A stretch of DNA of 64,000 bases from Actinoplanes oblitus (GCF_030252345.1 NZ_CP126980.1:8503501-8567500); one strand, 5' to 3'; numbered from the stretch's first letter, positions 1-7,984 are shown. Numbers and translations are program-made. Notes: generated by a model from the sequence alone, not told the origin.

Positions 1-248
1 CACTGAAAACCGGCGGAGGGCACGCGAGGTCGACCGCATGGGCGGTCGCCAGGGACCAGCATACGCCAACCCGTTTTTCCTCGGGTGACGGCCCGTTCCT
101 CGGAAACCGGCACCGCGGGCAATCCGGCGGCCGGAGCGACAAGCGAGCACATATCACGCCGCGCCGGCCACGGTGGGGATTTCCACAGTCACGCGATGTC
201 CACAGCCGCCGCGCTCCGGGCCGGCCGATCCTGCCACCGTCCGGCGGC

Positions 249-608
249 ATGACGACTCAGCGACGGGCGGTCGGGGCGTACGGCGAGCGGATCGCCGCCC
301 GGCATCTGGAGGACCACGGGCTGGTGGTACTGGCCCGCAACTGGCGATGCGCCGAGGGCGAGGTCGACCTGATCCTGCGGGACGGCGACGAGGTCGTGTT
401 CTGCGAGGTGAAGACGCGGCGGACGGCGACCTTCGGGCCACCGGCCGGCGCTGTCGACCGGCGCAAGGTGCGCAAGCTCCGGCAACTGGCGGCCCGGTGG
501 CTGGCCGAGTCCGGGACGCACGCCCCGCAGATCCGGTTCGACGTGGTGGAGGTGTACCCGCAGCCGCGCGGGGCCAGCCGGGTGGTGCACCTGCGGGCGG
601 CGTTCTGA
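249..608 (+). CDS. yraN: YraN family protein (UPF0102)
   Basis: A 119-residue protein of the YraN/UPF0102 family, a restriction-endonuclease-like fold predicted to act on DNA; its biochemical role is not settled. The frame shows the family signature: an N-terminal G-x-x-G-E-x-x-A-x-x-x-L segment (about residues 9-20), then E-G-E-V-D-L-I (about 37-43) and F-C-E-V-K-T-R (about 51-57). These supply the D, E and K of a PD-(D/E)xK-type core. The length is normal. The stop codon overlaps the ATG of comM (ATGA), so the two are probably translationally coupled. yraN-comM-dprA is a common bacterial DNA-uptake/processing neighbourhood. Confidence 0.93.
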   Translation: MTTQRRAVGAYGERIAARHLEDHGLVVLARNWRCAEGEVDLILRDGDEVVFCEVKTRRTATFGPPAGAVDRRKVRKLRQLAARWLAESGTHAPQIRFDVVEVYPQPRGASRVVHLRAAF

Positions 609-2248
609 TGAGCTACGCCCGAGTGCTCTGCGTGGGCCTGGTCGGGATGGCGGGCCGGCTGGTCGAGGTGGAGACCGACCTCTCCGTCGGCCTGCCCGCC
701 GTGGTGCTGACCGGCCTTCCGGACACCGCGCTGCACGAGGCCCGGGACCGGGTCCGCGCCGCCGTGGTGAACAGCGGCTGCGACTGGCCGAACCGCCGGA
801 TCACCGTGAACCTGCTGCCCGCCGCCCTGCCCAAGCACGGCAGCGCCTTCGACCTCGCGATCGCGGCATCCCTGCTGACCGGGGCCGGTGACCTGCCGGC
901 CACCCCGCTGGAGGGTGTGGTGCTGCTCGGCGAGCTGGGCCTGGACGGCACGGTCCGGCCGGTGCGCGGCGTGCTCCCGATGGTGGCCGCCGCGGCGCGG
1001 GCCGGGATCACCCGGGTGATCGTCCCGCTGGCCAACGCCCGGGAGGCGACAGTGGTGCCCGGCGTGACGGTGCGCGCCGCCGACTCGCTGCGCCGGCTGG
1101 TCGACTTCGTCCGCGGCGCCGACCGGCTGCTCGACCCGCCGCCGGAGTCGCCGCCCGTCGCCCGCCCCGGCCCCGACCTGGCCGACGTCGCCGGCCAGCG
1201 GTTCGGCCGGTACGCGTTGGAGATCGCCGCCGCGGGCGGGCACCACCTGGCCCTGCTCGGCCCGCCCGGCGCCGGCAAGACGATGCTCGCCGAGCGGCTC
1301 CCGTCGATCCTGCCCGAGCTGGGCGACGAGGCGGCGCTGGAGGTGACCGCGCTGCAGTCGATCGCCGGGGTGCTGCCGCCGGGCAGCGGGCTGATCCGGC
1401 GGCCGCCGTTCCAGGCGCCGCACCACACGTCCAGCACGGCGGCGCTGATCGGCGGCGGGAGCGGCCTGGCCCGGCCGGGCGCACTCAGCCTGGCGCATCG
1501 GGGTGTGCTGTTCCTGGACGAGGCGCCGGAGCTCTCCCGGGTGACGCTGCAGGCGTTGCGGCAGCCGCTGGAGAGCGGGCGGGTGGTGCTCGCCCGGGCC
1601 CGGGGCACGACGGAGTACCCGGCGCGGGTCCAGCTGGTGCTGGCGGCGAACCCGTGCCCGTGCGCGACGACGGACGAGCGATGCACCTGCAGCCCGATCG
1701 TTCGGCGGCGCTACCTGGGGCGGCTCTCCGGGCCGCTGCTGGACCGGCTCGACATGCGGGTGGACCTGCTGCCGATGCGGGCCGCGCAACTCATGACACC
1801 GGAGACGCCGGCCGAGTCATCGACGGTGGTGGCCGCTCGCGTGCTGCGGGCTCGGCAGGCCGCGGCGCAACGATGGGGGCGGGAGGGCTGGGAGGTCAAC
1901 GCCGCGGTACCCGGGCCGCATCTCCGGCGCCGGCCGTGGCTGCTGCCGGCGAGCGACACCGCGGCCTTGCGCGTCGCGCTGGATCGCGGCGTGGTCTCGG
2001 CACGCGGTTTCGATCGGGTGCTCAGGTTGTCCTGGACCATCGCGGATCTCGACGGGCGCGACCGGCCCGGCGAGCAGGACGTCGCGGAGGCGCTGCAACT
2101 GCGGACCGGGAATCTGGGTGCCTCCGCCTCCCGGAGCCTCGACGTCGCCCCCGCGCGCAGCGCCGGTGCGTTCCCCCGCCGGAACCTCGACGCTCGTCCC
2201 TCCCGGAGCCCGGATGCCTCGCCCTCCGCGATCGGAGACGGACGATGA
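608..2248 (+). CDS. comM: YifB/ComM family Mg-chelatase-like AAA ATPase
   Basis: A 546-residue AAA+ ATPase of the YifB/ComM family. ComM homologues are helicases that promote branch migration during natural transformation; whether this host is transformable is unknown. An N-terminal Lon-S5-like domain comes first, then Walker A GPPGAGKT near residue 218, Walker B FLDEAPE, and a C-terminal Mg-chelatase helical domain with a Cys-rich stretch (NPCPCATTDERCTC). The start at 608 overlaps the yraN stop, and the stop overlaps the dprA start (ATGA). A longer in-frame ORF opens at 173 but lacks family similarity before 608. The last 40 or so residues form a low-complexity Ser/Arg/Pro tail not typical of the family. 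Confidence 0.94.
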   Translation: MSYARVLCVGLVGMAGRLVEVETDLSVGLPAVVLTGLPDTALHEARDRVRAAVVNSGCDWPNRRITVNLLPAALPKHGSAFDLAIAASLLTGAGDLPATPLEGVVLLGELGLDGTVRPVRGVLPMVAAAARAGITRVIVPLANAREATVVPGVTVRAADSLRRLVDFVRGADRLLDPPPESPPVARPGPDLADVAGQRFGRYALEIAAAGGHHLALLGPPGAGKTMLAERLPSILPELGDEAALEVTALQSIAGVLPPGSGLIRRPPFQAPHHTSSTAALIGGGSGLARPGALSLAHRGVLFLDEAPELSRVTLQALRQPLESGRVVLARARGTTEYPARVQLVLAANPCPCATTDERCTCSPIVRRRYLGRLSGPLLDRLDMRVDLLPMRAAQLMTPETPAESSTVVAARVLRARQAAAQRWGREGWEVNAAVPGPHLRRRPWLLPASDTAALRVALDRGVVSARGFDRVLRLSWTIADLDGRDRPGEQDVAEALQLRTGNLGASASRSLDVAPARSAGAFPRRNLDARPSRSPDASPSAIGDGR

Positions 2249-3420
2249 GCGGGCCGGGCAGTCACGCCGATCGGGTCGCGCGGGCGGCGCTCACCTGGTT
2301 GGTCGAGCCGGGGCACCGGGTCGTCTGGACGCTGGTGCAGCGGGCCGGCGCGCCGGCCGTCCTGGACCGGCTGCTCGCCGGCGACATCCCGGACCGCTCC
2401 CTGCGGAGCGCGGTCGCCGCTCGATCCGCGGCCGGCGACGCCCGCCGGGTCGCGGAGCTCGGGTTGCGCCAGGCGGCCCGGATCGGCGCGCGCTTGGTGG
2501 TGCCCGCCGACCCGGAGTGGCCGGCCCGGGTCGACACGCTGGCCCGGCTGGAGCTGGACACCGCCGGGCGGATCAATCAGGACACCCGGCCGCCGCTCTG
2601 CTTCTGGGTGCGCGGGGACCTGCCGCTCGGCGAGACGCTGGACCGCTCGGTGGCGGTGGTCGGCGCGCGGGCCGCGACGGAGTACGGCGAGCACGTGACC
2701 CTGGGCATCGCCGCCGGGCTGGCCGAGCGAGGCTGGACGGTGGTGTCCGGCGGTGCCTTCGGGATCGACGCGGCGGCCCATCGCGGGGCGCTCACCGCGA
2801 ACGGCGTCACCGTCGCCGTGCTGGCCTGCGGGGTGGAACGGCCGTACCCGATGGGCAACGCGGCGATGTTCGACCGGATCGTCGAGCGCGGACTGCTGAT
2901 CAGTGAGTGGCCGCTGGGCTCCGAGCCGCTGCGGCACCGCTTCCTGATCCGGAACCGGGTGATCGCCGCGGCCACCGCCGGAACCGTGATGGTGGAGGCC
3001 GCCGCCCGCAGCGGGGCCACCCAGACGATGAGCCGAGTGCTCGCCCTGGACCGGCCCGCGATGGTGGTGCCCGGGCCGGTGACCTCGGCCATGTCGGTCG
3101 GCTGCCACGGGCTGCTGCGTAGCCACCCGGCCACCCGGCTGGTCACCTCGGTCTCCGACGTGCTGGAGGAGGTGGGCCGGATCGGCGAGTACCTGGAACC
3201 GCTGCCGCGCGGGCGGGAACGGGTCCGGGACCGGCTGGACGAGGAGTCGGCGCTGATTCTGGAGGCGTTCCCCGGGCACGGGAGGGCGACTCCGGAGGAG
3301 CTGGCCGCGGAGGCGCGACTGGACCTGCGCACCGTGCTCCGCCGGCTGTCCCTGCTGGAGGCGGCCGGGCTGGTGGCCCGCACCGAGTCCGGGATCAGGC
3401 TGGTGCGCCGGGATGGCTGA
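2245..3420 (+). CDS. dprA: DNA-processing protein DprA
   Basis: A 391-residue DprA/Smf protein. DprA loads RecA on incoming single-stranded DNA in competent bacteria; in actinobacteria its role is less clear. It has the Rossmann-like core with V-V-G-A-R-A-A-T-E-Y-G, the signature S-G-G-A-F-G-I-D followed by A-A-H-R-G-A, and V-A-C-G-V-E-R-P-Y-P. A C-terminal winged-helix segment (about residues 330-390) follows. The ATG at 2245 overlaps the comM stop. A 16-bp palindrome and a 7-bp hairpin lie just after the stop. Confidence 0.94.
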   Translation: MSGPGSHADRVARAALTWLVEPGHRVVWTLVQRAGAPAVLDRLLAGDIPDRSLRSAVAARSAAGDARRVAELGLRQAARIGARLVVPADPEWPARVDTLARLELDTAGRINQDTRPPLCFWVRGDLPLGETLDRSVAVVGARAATEYGEHVTLGIAAGLAERGWTVVSGGAFGIDAAAHRGALTANGVTVAVLACGVERPYPMGNAAMFDRIVERGLLISEWPLGSEPLRHRFLIRNRVIAAATAGTVMVEAAARSGATQTMSRVLALDRPAMVVPGPVTSAMSVGCHGLLRSHPATRLVTSVSDVLEEVGRIGEYLEPLPRGRERVRDRLDEESALILEAFPGHGRATPEELAAEARLDLRTVLRRLSLLEAAGLVARTESGIRLVRRDG

Positions 3421-3427
3421 GAGCCGG

Positions 3428-3504
3428 TCACCCGTACGGGTGAATGATCCGGCGGTCCGTCCGGTGCCGGCGACCGCGACCGGTGACCCTCCGCTATGGA
3501 GGGT
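3428..3504. terminator. Palindrome and hairpin after dprA
   Basis: The perfect 16-base palindrome TCACCCGTACGGGTGA occupies 3428-3443. A second hairpin follows, with ACCCTCC at 3486-3492 pairing with GGAGGGT at 3498-3504 across a 5-nt loop. No T-run follows either stem, so termination is plausible rather than shown. The gap lies between the dprA stop and the convergent HTH gene. The palindrome could also be an operator. Confidence 0.4.
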
Positions 3505-3658
3505 GGCGACACCGGAGCCCTTTGCCGGCACCACATCCGCCGCACGACCGCGGAGACTCGTCGCCCGGCACGCCGGCCCGGCGACGCCGTCGTGGGCCAA
3601 CCGGATGATCCGGCACCGAGGCGGCACGCTGACGCCACCCCGGACCGGGCCGGGACGG

Positions 3659-3862
3659 TCAGTCCTCGGATTCGTCCAGGTCACGGCGATGGACCTTCAT
3701 CCACGCCTCGACGTCCTCGGTCAGCCACACCTTGCCCTGCGCAAGATCGGCGATCGGCTTCGGAAAGTCCGCGCGACTGGTGATCTGGTACGCGCGCTGG
3801 CGGCTCACACCACCCAGGCGAATGCGGATCTCGTGTGCGCCCATGAGGCGGATCGGCTTCAC
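3659..3862 (-). CDS. Small AlpA/excisionase-type helix-turn-helix protein
   Basis: A protein of about 67 residues with an AlpA/MerR-like winged-helix core. Recognisable segments are M-G-A-H-E-I-R-I-R-L-G, then G-V-S-R-Q-R-A-Y-Q-I-T (recognition helix), F-P-K-P-I-A-D-L and V-W-L-T-E-D-V-E-A-W. Such proteins are DNA-binding regulators or excisionase-like factors in actinobacteria. The start is uncertain: GTG codons at 3868 and 3862 and an ATG at 3844 are in frame, and the open frame back to 4003 looks non-coding and AT-richer. I chose 3862 because homologues usually carry a few residues before MGAHE. Inverted CTAGTCG/CGACTAG repeats lie upstream. No integrase gene is adjacent, so a mobile-element role is not supported. 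Confidence 0.7.
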   Translation of the reverse strand: MKPIRLMGAHEIRIRLGGVSRQRAYQITSRADFPKPIADLAQGKVWLTEDVEAWMKVHRRDLDESED

Positions 3863-3923
3863 TCCCACGTGATCGACCGTAGGCGCGAGACTATTAGGCA
3901 TTCGGCAACTTGGCGGGAGACAG

Positions 3924-3975
3924 CTAGTCGCCGATCCATTACTATCGGGCTCATGACTAGATGTCGAACGACTAG
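3924..3975 (-). promoter_or_regulatory. Inverted CTAGTCG repeats upstream of the HTH gene
   Basis: CTAGTCG at 3924-3930 and its reverse complement CGACTAG at 3969-3975 flank a further ACTAG at 3956-3960. The segment is notably less GC-rich than its surroundings and lies 60-110 bp upstream of the HTH gene start. This is the layout expected of an operator/promoter bound by a small HTH regulator. No binding evidence exists here. Confidence 0.4.
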
Positions 3976-4133
3976 TAAGCAAGTTCCCTATTCCCCTGTT
4001 CACCGCCGTGACTGGCGCACCCTGTGGCGTCGCTGCCGGTGCGGCTTACCGGCACCGTGCGTCGATCGGAAGGTGCCTTCGACGCCCAGGCCGTATCCGG
4101 CGCCGGGCTCGCCGGTGCTTCCCGACACCACTC

Positions 4134-4303
4134 CGCCGGGTTCTCTGGCGTCACCTGACAACACACCGCCGGGTTCGCTGGCGACACCTGACACCACTCC
4201 GCCGGGCTCGCTGGCGACACCTGACAACACACCGCCGGGCTCGCTGGCGACACCTGACAACACACCGCCGGGCTCGCTGGCGCCACCTGACAACACGCTG
4301 CCG
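4134..4303. repeat. 33-bp tandem repeat, about five copies
   Basis: The motif CGCCGGG starts at 4134, 4167, 4200, 4233 and 4266, with a degenerate copy near 4299: an exact 33-bp period. Units read CGCCGGGCTCGCTGGCGACA followed by a CCTGACAACACAC-like end and differ at a few positions. Because 33 is a multiple of three, several frames stay open through the array. One plus-strand frame gives an 11-residue repeat (PGSLATPDNTP) and minus-strand frames give others. None has a convincing start or homologous flanks, so I annotate a non-coding minisatellite. Confidence 0.85.
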
Positions 4304-4870
4304 GGTGACCGGGCGCCGCACATGGCGGCCGCACCCCGGGTCGGGATTCCGCGGCAGCGCCGGCCCATCGGCGGCCCGGCCGCGCCACCGAACCGGCCGC
4401 TCGATCCCACCGCCCACGGAGGAGTCACATCAAACAGCGGCCGGCCGGGAGATGGCCGGCCCGACGCAGCCGCCGAGAGCGAGTTGCGGCACCCGGAGGG
4501 GAATGCGGGCAGGGCGGGAAACCTGACACCGGGACAACGACATCGCACCCGCCGCAACGACCCGTTCGAATACCACCTGCAACGCCGCCGCGATGATCGC
4601 TGACAGCGGGCCGCACCACTGAAGATCCAGCCGGAAGAGCCGCCGGATATCGAGCCGAGCAACGCAACCAACGATGCATACGGCAGACCGGCGCGACCGG
4701 CGCTGAACCATGGCAAGAACGATAAGACCGCAGCGTGCTGAGGTAATCGCCGCCGCGAAGGGCCAGGAACACGGCCGCAGTCAAGTGCCTACCTGAGCGC
4801 CCGATGACTCCACACGCCGGAAGGCTGTGCGACCGGCGACGCCATCGGCACCACACCACACGAACCGCGA
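4304..4870. other. Intergenic stretch without recognisable genes
   Basis: This stretch lies between the 33-bp array and the 82-bp repeats. Open frames exist on both strands but none shows family motifs, a ribosome-binding site with a start, or normal residue composition. It may hold decayed sequence. I see no RNA gene, terminator or insertion-sequence end in it. Confidence 0.5.
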
Positions 4871-4879
4871 GAGCGTCAC

Positions 4880-5235
4880 TGGCCGACCCACGCCGGCCGG
4901 TGGAGGCACCGCTCATAGCGACAGCACGGACCGCGAGCACACAACGAACCGCCAGGCGCCACCGGCCCACACCGGCCGGCGGAGGCACCGCCCACGGCGA
5001 CAGCACCACAAACCGCGAACACACAACGAACCGCCAGGCGCCACCGGCCCACACCAGCCGGCGGAGGCACCGCCCGGCGGCGGCACCACGAACCACTAGG
5101 GCGGCACTGGTCACCAACTCACTGGCCGGTGGAGGCGCCGTCCACGGTGACAGCGCGAATCGCGAGCACACAACGAACCGCCAGGCGTCACCGGCCCACA
5201 CCAGCGGCGGAGGCACCGCTCGCGGCGGAAGGCAC
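4880..5235. repeat. Diverged direct repeats of about 82 bp
   Basis: The marker ACAACGAACCGCCAGGCG starts at 4941, 5023 and 5170. The first spacing is 82 bp; the second is 147 bp and includes a degenerate unit around 5090-5150. The marker is flanked each time by GCCGGCGGAGGCACC-like and CCGCGAGCACAC-like segments. The copies are imperfect, with small insertions and deletions, so this is an ageing tandem duplication rather than a coding repeat. The block abuts the small CDS that follows and supplies the spurious N-terminal extension of its open frame. Confidence 0.75.
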
Positions 5236-5317
5236 CACGGAGCGCGAGCGGGTTGCTGGCGTTGCGCTGCTGGAGGACGCCATCGCTTGGCGGGCTCGGG
5301 GTTCGGGACTGGACGTG

Positions 5318-5608
5318 ATGGTTTTGGCCGGATCCGGGGGAACTTTGTTGACCAGCGCACAGGAAGTCGAACACCTGCACCAACGGCCGGACTGGGACTG
5401 CCTGGCCTGTGGTTCGCCATGGCCGTGCGCCATTGCCCGGGGGAAGCTGCTGCACGAATACCGCGCTTTTCCGTCGCTGCTGCGGATCTATCTGTCCACG
5501 CAGATGTACGAGGCACTCCAGGACATGACCGCCGCCGGAGAGGCGCCTCAAGTAAACCTCTACGAGCGCTTCCTCGCCTGGGCAAGAAGCAGCCCATCAT
5601 CGTCGTGA
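5318..5608 (+). CDS. Small Cys-motif protein of unknown function
   Basis: A protein of about 96 residues. Its centre reads R-P-D-W-D-C-L-A-C-G-S-P-W-P-C-A, a C-x2-C-x5-C arrangement with flanking Trp and Pro. This matches small actinobacterial proteins often found beside regulators and sometimes labelled flavin reductase without biochemical support. A helical C-terminal part follows (Y-R-A-F-P-S-L-L-R-I-Y-L). The frame is open from 5129, but that upstream part lies in the repeats and resembles their other-phase translations. I therefore place the start at ATG 5318; GTG 5315 is equally possible. The three Cys could bind a metal or be structural; no function is assigned. Confidence 0.6.
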   Translation: MVLAGSGGTLLTSAQEVEHLHQRPDWDCLACGSPWPCAIARGKLLHEYRAFPSLLRIYLSTQMYEALQDMTAAGEAPQVNLYERFLAWARSSPSSS

Positions 5609-5614
5609 CGCGGC

Positions 5615-6019
5615 GTGGTGCTGGCGGGTATGCCGCATCCAGTCCTCCTCGGCATCCGGGCCCCCACCCAGGAACTCGCCATCGCAGCCTGGACCACGGT
5701 CGCGAATCGGATGCAGGAGGCGGTCACGGCTGGGGCCCGGCCGGATGCGGCCGCCGACCGAGAGGCAAGACGCGGTCGCGGCGGGGGCATGGTCGGGTCC
5801 TGGTCACGGACCGCGAGAGTGGAAGCGGCAGCGAGCGGGCGGCCCGGGCACTGCGATCACGGGCCGAAGAGCGGCCTCAGAGAACGGCCTCGAGGAACGG
5901 GCGGCGGTCGCGCCCAGCAGTCTTCCGACCGGCCTGGCAAAACCGCCGCCCGCTCTGCCGCCTGGATTGGCTGGGCCTTTCCGGGGCGACACTGTCATCA
6001 TAGTTATATCGGTCTGTAG
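5615..6019 (+). CDS. Hypothetical protein, uncertain
   Basis: A 134-residue frame starting with GTG six bases after the preceding stop. The first 55 residues (beginning V-L-A-G-M-P-H-P-V-L-L-G-I-R-A-P) look protein-like, with a helical A-I-A-A-W-T-T-V-A-N segment. The rest is Arg/Gly/Ser-rich and low in hydrophobics, as expected from translating non-coding GC-rich DNA. The gene may therefore be real only at its 5' end, frameshifted, or decaying. Its position directly behind the Cys-motif gene suggests co-transcription. I recognise no family. Confidence 0.35.
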   Translation: MVLAGMPHPVLLGIRAPTQELAIAAWTTVANRMQEAVTAGARPDAAADREARRGRGGGMVGSWSRTARVEAAASGRPGHCDHGPKSGLRERPRGTGGGRAQQSSDRPGKTAARSAAWIGWAFPGRHCHHSYIGL

Positions 6020-6025
6020 GTACAA

Positions 6026-6048
6026 CGTGATGGAGGATCGTGGTCACG
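6026..6048. promoter_or_regulatory. Inverted repeat upstream of the GntR gene
   Basis: CGTGA at 6026-6030 and TCACG at 6044-6048 form an inverted repeat just before the GntR start at 6062, in an AT-richer stretch (ATAGTTATATC nearby). Autoregulation through such a site is usual for GntR proteins. The arms are short, so this is a candidate only. Confidence 0.3.
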
Positions 6049-6061
6049 TAAAATAATCGCC

Positions 6062-6466
6062 ATGATCGATCACTCGGCGGACCGCGCGGTCTTTCGGCAG
6101 CTCGCTGACCTGCTGCGCGATCAGATCAAGTCGGGTGAGCTCGGGCCCGGGGAGCCACTGCCCAGTGAGCTGCGGCTGGCGCAGGATTACGGGATCAGCC
6201 GGACCACGGTGCGCCAGGCGATCGGGCAGCTGCGGACCGAGGGGCTGGTCACGGTGGACCGGCCACGTGGGACCTTCGTCCGGGTGCCGGAGCCGGTGGA
6301 GGTCGTCCCGCTCGCTCGCGGCGAGCGCGTGAGCGCCCGGATGCCGACCGACGCCGAGCGCCGGAAACACCGTCTCGGCGAGGGCACCCCGGTCCTGGTG
6401 GTGACCGCACCGGACGGCACCGAGACGGTCCACCCCGCAGATCGCGTGCACCTCACCCGTCCCTGA
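6062..6466 (+). CDS. Short GntR family transcriptional regulator
   Basis: A 134-residue regulator. Residues 1-75 form a GntR winged helix: the helix-turn-helix runs L-R-L-A-Q-D-Y-G-I-S-R-T-T-V-R-Q-A and the wing carries E-G-L-V-T-V-D-R-P-R-G-T-F-V. The C-terminal part is only about 55 residues, much shorter than the UTRA effector domain (about 140) of full HutC-type proteins. Ligand sensing may be reduced or absent; short forms like this are common in actinobacteria. The last codons (HPADR.HLTRP and stop) lie in the first unit of an 87-bp tandem duplication. It may regulate itself through the upstream inverted repeat. Confidence 0.85.
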   Translation: MIDHSADRAVFRQLADLLRDQIKSGELGPGEPLPSELRLAQDYGISRTTVRQAIGQLRTEGLVTVDRPRGTFVRVPEPVEVVPLARGERVSARMPTDAERRKHRLGEGTPVLVVTAPDGTETVHPADRVHLTRP

Positions 6467-6615
6467 CCCAGCGCACCACAAACAGCCGACCGGCCCGCGG
6501 TGAGCCGCGGAAAGACGCACCCCGCAGACCGCCTGCACCTCACCCGCCCCTGACCCAGCGCACCACAAACAGCCGACCGGCCCGCGGCGGGCCGCGAAAA
6601 GACGCACCCCGCAGA
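6431..6615. repeat. 87-bp tandem duplication covering the GntR 3' end
   Basis: CACCCCGCAGA starts at 6431, 6518 and 6605, giving two full 87-bp units and the start of a third. The first unit covers the last 12 codons and stop of the GntR gene. Each unit contains a GC hairpin (CCGCGG ... CCGCGG in the first, degenerate in the second) followed by a short A-rich stretch, so the duplication may have copied a terminator. The copies differ at only a few bases, which suggests a recent event. Confidence 0.85.
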
Positions 6616-6754
6616 CCGCGACATCCCGGTTGACCGGCAGGGCCGGCGTCGGTCCCCCGAGCGGTGACACCGGCACATGCGGGGGCCGGCAGACGGGATT
6701 CCAGCGGCGCGCCATGGTGGGAATCTATGGGTGGGGTATGACAAGAATGGCGGC

Positions 6755-7984
6755 ATGGACGCCTATCGACGACGGCCGGTCCGCAAGAGCGTGCGGGGGC
6801 TGCACGAGTCGCTTCCGCTGCAGCTGCGTGAGGCCGTGGACCGGTTCGGGCATCACCTGGCGGTCGTCGAGGGACGGTCGGCGCACACCGTACGGGCCTA
6901 CCTCGGTGACGTCGTCTCGCTGCTGGCACACGCCGCCGACCAGGGCTGTTCGACGGTCGGCGAGTTGGACATCGCGGCGCTTCGCGGGTGGCTCGCGGCG
7001 CGGTTGAGTGAGGGCGCCGCGCGGACGTCACAGGCTCGCCGCGCCGCAGCGGCCCGGGCCTTCACCGGGTGGGCGCATCATGCCGGCCTCACCGCCGCCG
7101 ATCCGGGCGCCGGGCTGGCCAGTCCGCGCGCGTATCGGGACCTTCCCCACGTGCTCCGCGCCGACCAGGCGGCCGCCCTGGTCACCGCCCCGGGACAAGA
7201 CCCGGCACGGCCGGGCGCCGACCGGTCCGGAGACCAGCCAGCCGAAAGGGCCGCGGCCGGCAGGGCAACCGGGCCGGACAGCGAGGCCGCGGACAGCGGA
7301 ACGGTCGGACACAGCAGGCGGCCCCACGACGAGGCGGCCCCGGGCAGCGACCAGGCGGAGGGCCGCAGAACCGCCGAGGACGGCAGCCGGGCAGGACGCG
7401 GCAGCATGACCGGCGACGTGGTCGCGATCCGGGATCGGGCGGTCCTGGAGCTGCTCTACGCCACCGGCATCCGGGTCAGCGAACTCTGCGACCTCGATCA
7501 GGCCGACATCGACCACGTCCGGCAGGTGGTCCGGGTCTTCGGCAAGGGCGGCAAGGAACGCGCCGTCCCCTACGGCCACCCGGCCCGCGACGCCCTCGCC
7601 GCCTGGCTCCGAAACGGGCGCCCGGCCCTGGCCGCGAACGCCGCCGGCAACACGAGGGCCGCCGCCGGCAAGCCCCGGGCCATCACGAGGGCCGGCACGA
7701 AAACGAGAAGTGACCCCCTGTTCCTAGGGCTCAAGGGTGGCCGCCTCCAACCCACCGTGGTCCGCCGGATCGTCGCCAACGCCGCCCGCGCCGCCAACCT
7801 CCCGCACACCAAACCGCACGACCTGCGTCACTCCGCCGCCACCCACCTCCTGGACGGCGGCGCCGACCTCCGCGCCGTCCAGGAGCTGCTCGGCCACAGC
7901 TCGCTGTCCAGCACGCAGATCTACACCCATGTCTCCACCGAGCGCCTGCGCGCCGCCTTCAACCAGGCGCATCCACGAGCCTGA
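6755..7984 (+). CDS. xerC: Tyrosine recombinase XerC with internal insertions
   Basis: A 409-residue tyrosine recombinase that, as XerC, would resolve chromosome dimers at dif with XerD. The N-terminal SAM-like core-binding domain covers about residues 22-145. The catalytic residues are visible: R240 (T-G-I-R-V-S-E-L), the G-K-G-G-K-E-R beta-hairpin lysine, H355 and R358 (H-D-L-R-H-S-A-A), H381 (L-G-H-S-S) and Y390 (I-Y-T-H-V-S). Usual XerC length is about 300. The excess is an Ala/Gly/Asp/Arg-rich insert between the two domains (about 146-218) and a smaller one at about 291-316. ATG 6755 fits the family start; the open frame begins at 6677. Neighbouring dprA and M23 genes match the standard xerC context. 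Confidence 0.88.
   Translation: MDAYRRRPVRKSVRGLHESLPLQLREAVDRFGHHLAVVEGRSAHTVRAYLGDVVSLLAHAADQGCSTVGELDIAALRGWLAARLSEGAARTSQARRAAAARAFTGWAHHAGLTAADPGAGLASPRAYRDLPHVLRADQAAALVTAPGQDPARPGADRSGDQPAERAAAGRATGPDSEAADSGTVGHSRRPHDEAAPGSDQAEGRRTAEDGSRAGRGSMTGDVVAIRDRAVLELLYATGIRVSELCDLDQADIDHVRQVVRVFGKGGKERAVPYGHPARDALAAWLRNGRPALAANAAGNTRAAAGKPRAITRAGTKTRSDPLFLGLKGGRLQPTVVRRIVANAARAANLPHTKPHDLRHSAATHLLDGGADLRAVQELLGHSSLSSTQIYTHVSTERLRAAFNQAHPRA

Noticed and set aside
4555..4600. Possible tRNA from a GTTCGAATACC segment
   Set aside because: No matching acceptor stem, anticodon arm or flanking pairing could be built around it.
3413..4603. Plus-strand frame encoding an 11-residue repeat protein
   Set aside because: Overlaps the 3' end of dprA and the whole HTH gene, has no plausible start, and its repeat merely reflects the 33-bp DNA period.
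3659..7984. Integrated mobile element formed by an AlpA/excisionase-type gene and a tyrosine recombinase
   Set aside because: The recombinase has XerC features and standard chromosomal context; no attachment repeats flank the segment.
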